From NCBI GenBank assembly GCA_907163375.1, contig CAJQUW010000498.1:124001-188000 (forward strand): 64,000 nt of DNA, given 5' to 3'. The position numbers and the translations under genes are program-made. Below the pieces are notes generated by a model. It searched no databases and was not told the origin of the DNA. It worked only from the letters and a program-made list of their open reading frames with translations. How positions within the stretch are numbered: the first letter of the stretch is position 1; each line of letters begins with the position of its first letter. This document shows, piece after piece, positions 56,717 through 64,000 of this stretch. This DNA comes from Prostheceraeus crozeri (taxonomy: Eukaryota; Platyhelminthes; Polycladida; Euryleptidae).

Positions 56717-57462
56717 TTAGTACGATGGAGCGATAATTAAGCTGTGTCAACAAATTATCTGTCATTTGGTAAAGCAAAGGTGGTTCATCGATATTCGAAG
56801 GAAAAGCTGCTGATATGCCACACCCATGCATGTTTACAACGATAGGATGGGCAGCGTTGACTTATTTCACAAATTCGTCGTGACATATCGCATTCACATG
56901 CGCTCCAAGAAGTGGTGTTGACCATTTCCTGGTTGAGGATTAGCGGCAGCAAGGGTGAATTTTTGGATGCTTCAGCACCGAGTGTGAGAAAAACAATAGG
57001 ACAATATTTCCAGCGACAGATCGCACTGCAACTGATCACCATGCATGGTGTTCCACCAAAGGTCCCCGAAAGACCTCTACACGGAGAAGCTGCTGAAACC
57101 CTTCGAGCTCCGGTTGTTCATCACAATCTCATAAGAGGGCAATCGAGATTTTGTCGATGTAAGCAGTGTGGTAGACGAACAATCCTGAAGTGCGTGGCAA
57201 AATACACCAATAATTTCTGGTGTGCATGACATAACAAGGTTGATAGATGATATACATGTACTCTAAGCAGTAGTCAGATTATTTTTTCGTTATTTTGTTG
57301 GTGCTACTGGCGATTGGTAACAATCGTTGCATGTAAAAAGTTGTTCGATTTATATGTAAATACATTTTCTGTCAAAATAATCACTGAGTATTAACATTTA
57401 TAACACATTTGGCATCAATTTTCATGCAAAAGAAACAACGAAAAATTTCCGCGTTTAATGGG
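56717..57462 (+). mobile_element. piggyBac-like transposon, right part
   Basis: The right end AATGGG at 57457-57462 is followed by TTAA (57463-57466), as in the copy at 25.8-28.1 kb. The transposase C-terminal third is readable across frames. VRWSDN lies at 56720, FGKAKVVHRYSKEK near 56770, DMPHPCMFTT near 56812 and DRMGSVDLFHKFVVTYRIHM with RSKKW near 56840-56915. The zinc-binding tail FCRCKQCGRRTILKC is near 57155. The left part is cut off by the Harbinger insertion at the TTA just before VRWSDN. The protein differs clearly from the 26-kb transposase (DRMGSVDLF versus DRMNQNTNK), so the two copies belong to different lineages. Confidence 0.82.
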
Positions 57463-57889
57463 TTAATTAGGCTACTTTGGGAAACTTTTATTTTTTGAGC
57501 ATGCGAACACAGGGTAATCACTTCGAATATCTGCAGTAAACGTGGCATGTAAAGTGATTTCAGACATATAATCAAATTTAATTTTCTTGTTTCCTGTATT
57601 TCTTCCTTTTTTGTTCGATGTGTATGTGTCCACTCGAAGCCAAATCATCATGGATTGAGGTAAATCATCGAGAGTGCCCAAATTAGCTTGAATTAAAGTT
57701 GAATTTTAATATGAAAACCTCGTAAAGGAAATGAGAGTACAATAATTTGATGATACATATTTTTTCAAAATGATGATTCACAATCCTTACGTTTGTTATC
57801 ATATGATTCACAGTATTGACGATATAACTAACCCTGCAAACTTACTGCAAATTGTTACTTTAAAATATATTTTTTCCGTCCAATTCGAA
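57463..57889. other. A+T-rich stretch without recognisable genes
   Basis: Nothing assigned. Confidence 0.45.
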
Positions 57890-58290
57890 TCCCGCTTCTT
57901 TTCGACCAGTTCACCAACGAGGTCAAAAGAAGAATCCAAGCTACAATGGCCCTGGCGTTCCCGTGTTTTGAGCCGACGTTCCTCTACGTGACACGGAGAA
58001 TTCCTCACGCCTTCTCAAGGATCCGTTGCCCCTCTCATGTGCGTCCAACCTTGTTTATAGTTTCACTTGTAGCTGCTGAGATGGTTACATCGAACGTACT
58101 GAGAGGTGGCTATCCAAGAGAATCGACGAGCACCTGCCGGCTTGGGTAATGACGGGATGCACGACGAGGCCTATGTCGACGAGAGAACCAGGCTGCGCGG
58201 TTACCAGACACACGGCGTCATGTTGGTCGGTCGATCGGGCAAGGCAAAAGATCTACTTCGAGTGATGTTCGAGTGAGTTATCAACAGCTA
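57890..58290 (+). mobile_element. Penelope-like element fragment, GIY-YIG region
   Basis: This is a broken fossil fragment. ALAFPCFEPTFLYVTRRIPH near 57950 resembles the linker before the endonuclease. The core near 58060-58140 reads GYIERTERWLSKRIDEHLPA, followed by CAVTRHTASCW near 58190. The YIERTER and EHLPAW motifs relate it to the fragment at 44.9 kb (YIERTERC, EHLPKW). Its G+C content is visibly higher than that of the surroundings, suggesting a later arrival than the A+T-richer fragments. Confidence 0.75.
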
Positions 58291-59689
58291 CTGCCGTATC
58301 TCGAGGTCACAATAATGCTAGCGCTCTGACCAATTCCTTGTGTACAGATAGACACCGTAGTAACGCTCACTTTACCTTGGAATTGATTTATTGATTTTGT
58401 GACTTTATTAACTGCAGTATTCTTACATAAAATGTGTTCCGATGTTTCCGTTTGACAAGAGTCTGCCAAAGACCTTACGGAAGACAAATTATGAAAGGAA
58501 GAATCGTATTTTCTTTCCTGTTCGTCACTATTCTGATTCGGCCCACAATTGCTTTAGATGATGCCCTGTCACGACCGTTTGAAAAGATGAAACGTCTCTT
58601 TTTCATCACGTAGCTTGTTTTGTACTTCCGTGAAAAACTTCATCGTTGAGATTCCCTTTTCATTCATGAGACTTGAAATGTTAGGTCATTTAACTTCGTG
58701 TCAAATTCTGAAAACTGAGTATGTGACTTAACTAATTCGGAAAATATGATTTTATGGTGACTTGTTTGGGCTCATTCGAAAGCATGTTTCGCACGGAATG
58801 TGGATATGTTAGTTATATGGCAACTGGAAATATCACAATGATTTGGTAATTATGGTTGCGCACTTCGTCATTGCGTGACATCCCTCCCCATCAACCCCTG
58901 ATCACGCGGTTCGGCTCGAACAAGCATTTGGACACGCCGCGTCGCCTCCGGTGTTAATCGACCTTTAGGAAGACCATGAACACTGAACAGCCTCCTAAGG
59001 AGCTTCCCTATTGTGAAAGCACACACAGTCCGTCACTAGCAGACTGGCAACGAGAAACCAATCAGACAAGACGTCCTAGCAGCTTAGCGCCGCTAGGAAA
59101 ATAACCGATATTAATACATTTTGGTGAGTAGAAGATAGGAAGACCGAGAAAGGAAATGAGCGTCTGTCGGAGTTTTATTAGTAAGTTGACCCTAGAGTAG
59201 ACTATTTAAATGACCCGTTTCTCGTATATGATGGCAACCAGATCGTCATCAAAGAGTAACTTTATTTTAGATGTGCGATGCTATAAGTTGCAGTTCAATT
59301 GATAATGTTGCTAATCACGGTTTCACCAAATGATGAATGGTGCTGTTCTCCCAGTGGTTCGCAACTTACTTAGGATTCGTGGTAAGTTCCCAAAGACTTT
59401 AATTTCTTTGAAGTATCTTGCAAAGATCTTATTACCAAGTTTCTCACAGATCATGCAGAAACTTCCAAGGGAAGGCAGGGTTTGAAACACTGGTTTGTGT
59501 CGCGTCAGTAGTGAGTGTTGATAAGTAGATAGTGTTTCATGTTGTCTTGCGCATTCATAACAGAAACATTTTTGAAGGTAGACAACTGTCATCCAATGTG
59601 AGTAGGGGACATCTCTTTCTCAGACACACATTTTCTATCTGACAAAAAGCATTAAAATCAGCAGCCTTTTCAGTAAAGTTAGACCTATA
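58291..59689. other. Stretch without recognisable genes
   Basis: A G+C-richer patch at 58880-59100 has a minus-strand frame (GLPKGRLTPEATRRVQMLVR) that I cannot assign. The 89-codon minus-strand frame at 59323-59592 is also unassigned. Confidence 0.4.
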
Positions 59690-59778
59690 GAGATGTGCTC
59701 AAACCACGGCTCGGTTCGACTTCATTTTCTTGAGTCGATTGAAGCCGTGGCCCTTGCCTCGCGAACACACCCCTTGTC
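59690..59778. mobile_element. ~90-bp palindromic hAT-like miniature
   Basis: CCACGGCTCGGTTCGACT and AGTCGATTGAAGCCGTGG pair as arms around a 9-base loop. Outside them AGAGATGTGCTC and, reversed, AGGGGTGTGTTC resemble hAT tips (TAGAGATGTGC). No convincing target duplication was found. Confidence 0.6.
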
Positions 59779-60518
59779 TTTACCGTGGTAATTTTTATTG
59801 TCTTTCCTTTCCTTTGTCTGTCTTCGATTCTATTGTTTGGTGTAGCGCGCTTTCATTAGAGATGTCTAGGTCAAGCTCATGCACATTTATGTGTCAGGTG
59901 ACAATGTTTAGTTAAAATGATTGATCAATGCATGTAAAGTCATTCCGGCGTGTTCGCCAGATGAGAACCGGACGAAAGGCCTCACGAATATATGTTATGT
60001 CATCAACCAACATCCTTGTGACATTTTTCATTTATAAATTATGCAAGGGGACTGCTTTCTTCAAGTATCACAACCCTCAATCTAAAGTCTGAACATATCA
60101 GCACGCCTGTGAGGGATAAGTGTAAAGGCTTCATGTTTTCATTAATACTTGATCTTACAAGATGTGAATTGGCAATTGTGGGTATACAGAACTGTAAGTC
60201 TCGACTTTTACATCATCATCACTTAGCAGCATATAAGCAACATCTAAACCATTTTCCGTGCCTGTACTCAATAATATAAGTTTTGATTTTCATACTGATG
60301 TTGATGGAATGTGCTGTAATAGCGTGTTAGGCAGGCTTTTCATGAATTATCAGGGATTATTATCCTTTTGTCTTTTCTCAAAGAGCAGTCTGTGCTGCGA
60401 TAAACATCTTTCTCGAAATTCACTATTAAATAGATACTTATAGTGATTGTTGGAGAAAAGGGCTAGTAAAAGGCTGTTTGAAAAATTTGGTAGAATAATA
60501 AGCGGAAAAGGAAATGTA
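59779..60518. other. A+T-rich stretch without recognisable genes
   Basis: Nothing assigned. Confidence 0.45.
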
Positions 60519-61140
60519 CAGCCTATAGAGTAAGTACAAGACCTAGTAGGTAATGTGTCGAGTCAAAAAAATGATGTCAATATACAGTGAAAATGTTTAC
60601 ATCAAAAGGTTCAGTTTTTCTCGGAGATTACGTTCCTGTGGTATTGGAAAGTTTTTGACCACTTTTTTAAGTTACTAAATTTTTGCAAATTATTCCTGTG
60701 TTTATCTAGCCTATCTAGCGACGTAAAACACTTTATAAGTGGCATGAAACTTATAAGATATCAAAAGGAATGAACTTTTACTAGCAGCTTAATAAAGCGG
60801 AAATTGAGCTGATTATCAAGGAAATTTCATGAGCCACATTACAATGCAAGTCTTCATGAAAAAGTTGAGTTCTTGTTGTGTTTCTTGGTTGAAATTTCAA
60901 GTTTTGAATTCAACTTTCATCTGCATAGTTATATGATTCACTAAATTCATGTTTCATTTCTTGAATCTGAATATATTGAGTAAAGTAATTACATATTTAC
61001 CCAGAACATATAAACCCATTTACATATTTTAATGTAAATTATGTCTCAACTCGAGTTCATTTAATAAAATCGAAACTGGATGCACATTGGGGATTCAATA
61101 AATACTGGGTTGCTACTCTACCTTGTATACTTACCTCATG
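60519..61140 (+). repeat. Interspersed repeat R3, copy 3 (most complete)
   Basis: This is the only uninterrupted copy. Its first 300 bp match 11315-11605, its first 465 bp match the reverse complement of 10375-9975, and 61035-61140 match the reverse complement of 8625-8525. No coding sequence or inverted termini are seen, so the element class is unknown. Confidence 0.78.
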
Positions 61141-64000
61141 GTACAGCCTAACTCGTAACTAAAATTGCATCCATGTAACATGGGCAATCCAAAAGATGCT
61201 TCGCTGCTTCAACACCTAAACGGCAAATATAATTGAATATTTCCTGAACAATATTGATAATATACATTTATCACATGCAATATTTGCAGTGAATGTTCTA
61301 TAGATATTTCTGTTACATGACTCACTAAATGAAGACGCAACGTAATGTAGTGATGGAACGGAAATTGGAGCAAATACAAAAGGTTGTTTGAAGCTGTTAA
61401 CAGTATATACAGGATCCCTGTTCATTTTAGGACAATTCCGTTCACGTAAATCCTGTAGGACATGTGAAATGCCAGGTTACAGAATGACAGCTTGTTGAGG
61501 ACTGGCCATACACGTCCTATAACGAAATCTGCAATCATAAAAGTACGAATTGGTATTGAATATTTCTATATTACCAACGGTTGAGTGGTGCAACAGTTTG
61601 AATGACGGTTTATACTTAGACGAATTTTCTAGACTCTCTAACACGCAGACTGCAAAGGAAAATCCTCATAACATTTACACTATTTAGGAGAGCAATAAAA
61701 GGCTTGAGCGTGAGAAATATTAATAACTATATCCTCCTGCAGATGATGTATGACACGTTGAAATTACGTTATTCCCCTGGAGATGCGTTACTCAACAGGT
61801 TTTCATTTCAGGGAGTATTTTGTTGAAATAATAGTCATTCCTGAATTCCTAATCATATGGTGTTACAACTTTATGCTATCAATTTCTCTCGCAGCATCGC
61901 AATTACTTAAATGGCCATCATTCTGGTGGCAAGTTGTCAACTGCGGTTGACAGTAGTGGTTGAAATGCATTTCAAATTTGATTTGTTTCACACAATATAT
62001 TATTGTCTTTCCAATCAAGTGGATAATGTAAACAAAGGGAGGCAGGAAAAGCGCAAGTAGAGCGGTCAATTCTGTGTATAGTTGAACGGCCAGTGCTTTC
62101 AGATGCAATGGAGAGTTAATGAAGATTAATTCATTAATGGAAATGAGGCGGGAGCCACAAATTTATGTTTCATAATCAACTGGCAGAGTTTGACATTAGA
62201 ATGTTAACTTTGAGTCAACAATTCCCTAGAGATCGATTTCAAAACAAGTTATAGACGAAAATTGGTTGCTAGAACATGAAACGATATGTATGGCCGTGCT
62301 TCAATATTTACTGTCTGTTTTGACGAAAAAATTAGAGTCAATAGATGCGATTCTGACAAAGAAAGGAATATTAATCGTGTTTGTTTAATAATCAACATTT
62401 TCATTATGAATAATCAAATAAATTTTATAATATCAATCATTTCTGTCAAGTATTCCTCACCCATTTTCGTCTAACGTCTCCTTCTTTTTATGGCCAATTT
62501 GAGAGTTTATTCTTCCATTAGTGGTTAAAGTTAGATCTACCAAACCTGCATGCTAGATTGGTAACGCTTGTTTTTCGCTCACAAATTTCTTAAATAGCTA
62601 AAGTAGATTTGATCATCTAATCGCTAATAATAAATGGTCCATTTATAGGACATTGACGTTTACACTCACACTTCAGCAGTTGCTTTAGGATTAACCTAAT
62701 TAATGGAAATGTAGCTCGCTGAAATGTATGCAGTCTGACTCAGAATTGTTTCCTTTTGCATATCATAAAATGTGCATAAGTTCTGTACAGGAAACGTTTA
62801 TCACAATCAGAGACACCAATGTTCTGAGGTTTAAAATGATTAATTCTGCCAAGTTAAACAAAATTCAGAGCTTCTTCTTCTTCAAAAAATATTTAAACAA
62901 CAAGATGTTAATGTGCATCTGACATAATTATAATAATTGAAACTTGGACATTCCTAGTGAATACCCGTGGAAATTTCACTTAATGCGCTAACTGCATAAT
63001 ATTTGAAATTTGGCGGGATACGCCAGCAACTTTAATAATGATATTGTGTTGATGCTGACAGATGTGTACTAGACCTGCTGATGATTCCTGACATTGAATG
63101 AAATGGCAATCATTTGGATCTGCTCCCATTTTTCAACTGAAGATGAAGCTCAATATTTAATTATTCTATTTACAGTCCCATGCAAAATGTTGTGATGTGT
63201 GTGAAACAGTGTCGTAGAGTGCTTCTAGACCAAAGGCCATCGCTCCACAATGGATGCCCATCTACGCACCTGACAACATTATTGTCGGGTCATTGAAATT
63301 GCTAATTAGACGCTGATCTTAATTTCAATTAATTTTAAACTACACACTGTATATATTCTAAACTTCTTTGAGTATAAACTTATTTCCCAAACTTGTATAT
63401 TCAACGTTATGGCATTTAAGTGGCTCATCCACACGGCCAACCCGGCGGTAGTTTCTCGAATGATGTTATCTTTGGGTCAGCCCTGGTGACTCCATGGGTA
63501 AAGATCATGTGACCGTGAAGAATACTTCGCTCCATTGACTACTGACAAATACCGCAATTCCTTTTGGAAGACCGTTTGCCCGGGAGAGGCTCCTTGATAA
63601 CTCTATTTGAAGTAGAAATGGTCTGCTCTGATTTCCTGGTGTATGCACTGTTCCTGTTGGGATCTTGGCTCCCGAACAAGTTACCGGAAAGCGCTATTGA
63701 GTACGTCTATGATAATGTGGAAGATTACTGACAGGGTTGCTTTGCTTGGAGAAGTCAACATGACACAGTCGTAAACGGACCGGGGTTATGGAACTGAATT
63801 CTCACATCAAGAGCATCCTCGCATCAGGATTATGCCAGGTGGTCACTATTCTGTGCTTTTTCCTTATAGAGGCCTCTGAAAAAAATCCCTCTATTTATGA
63901 AAATCTGCATGTGCATGCAATAATGTAATATTGATTTCGGGATCCTATAGTTAGCAGTAGATTTTCAACTATTTGATGATCGTCAAGCCAACTATCGCTC
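61141..64000. other. Stretch without recognisable genes
   Basis: Frames at 61216-61425 and 61863-62108 (minus) and 62286-62474 and 62728-62922 (plus) are A+T-rich and lack domains. A G+C-richer segment at 63420-63840 contains a GPGLW peptide in one frame, which alone is not enough to call a LINE. Confidence 0.4.

Noticed and set aside
58880-59100. Minus-strand frame with GLPKGRLTPEATRRVQ
   Set aside because: It looks slightly like a helix-turn-helix linker but no further motif confirms a transposase or any gene.
63580-63840. L1-like LINE fragment (GPGLW peptide near 63780)
   Set aside because: A single short motif without neighbouring RT or endonuclease motifs is not sufficient.
1-64000. 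LTR retrotransposons, retroviral or Polinton-type copies
   Set aside because: I saw no long direct terminal repeats, capsid, envelope, protease or protein-primed polymerase motifs. The retroelements present are LINEs, SINEs and Penelope-like fragments.

Overview
This window reads as an A+T-rich metazoan nuclear sequence, most likely from an invertebrate. The evidence is the transposon spectrum: non-LTR retrotransposons, GIY-YIG Penelope-like elements, tRNA-derived SINEs, piggyBac, IS630-Tc1-mariner, hAT, PIF/Harbinger and a possible Crypton remnant, with no operons or ribosome-binding sites. I cannot fix the phylum. I recognise no intact host gene. Two short reading frames (24.03-24.25 kb minus, 49.35-49.68 kb plus) are weak exon candidates. 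Most of what can be supported is decayed, often nested, mobile DNA in otherwise featureless A+T-rich sequence.

Layout. 0-8 kb: a 25-bp tandem array, a decayed IS630-Tc1-mariner element with many subterminal motif copies, a 26-bp minisatellite with a 117-bp higher-order unit, and a complete non-autonomous hAT with 8-bp target duplications. 8-15 kb: a three-copy unclassified repeat split by a minus-strand LINE, a plus-strand LINE, and a 16-bp minisatellite. 18-24 kb: a long LINE cut by a 2.2-kb DNA transposon whose right end is a doubled tip. 25-31 kb: a full-span piggyBac bounded by TTAA, an RTE-like LINE tail and a Penelope fragment. 31-42 kb: several copies of a foldback element (called FB-A here), including a near-perfect 723-bp copy, and a MITE that has received both a 131-bp MITE and a Tc1 element. 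43-49 kb: an RTE-like LINE tail, two opposed Penelope GIY-YIG fragments next to opposed SINE copies, a Crypton-like remnant and a second foldback element. 54-58 kb: a nest in which a PIF/Harbinger element with a MADF protein gene sits in a piggyBac and itself contains a 697-bp hAT and a 53-bp hAT-like miniature; a further Penelope fragment follows. 58-64 kb is nearly empty apart from a hairpin element and the third copy of the three-copy repeat.

The elements do not form a host pathway. The informative content is the order of insertion, the shared terminal sequences linking short non-autonomous copies into families, and several families for which no autonomous partner is visible here. Family names FB-A, R3, R4 and R5 are labels used only in this annotation.
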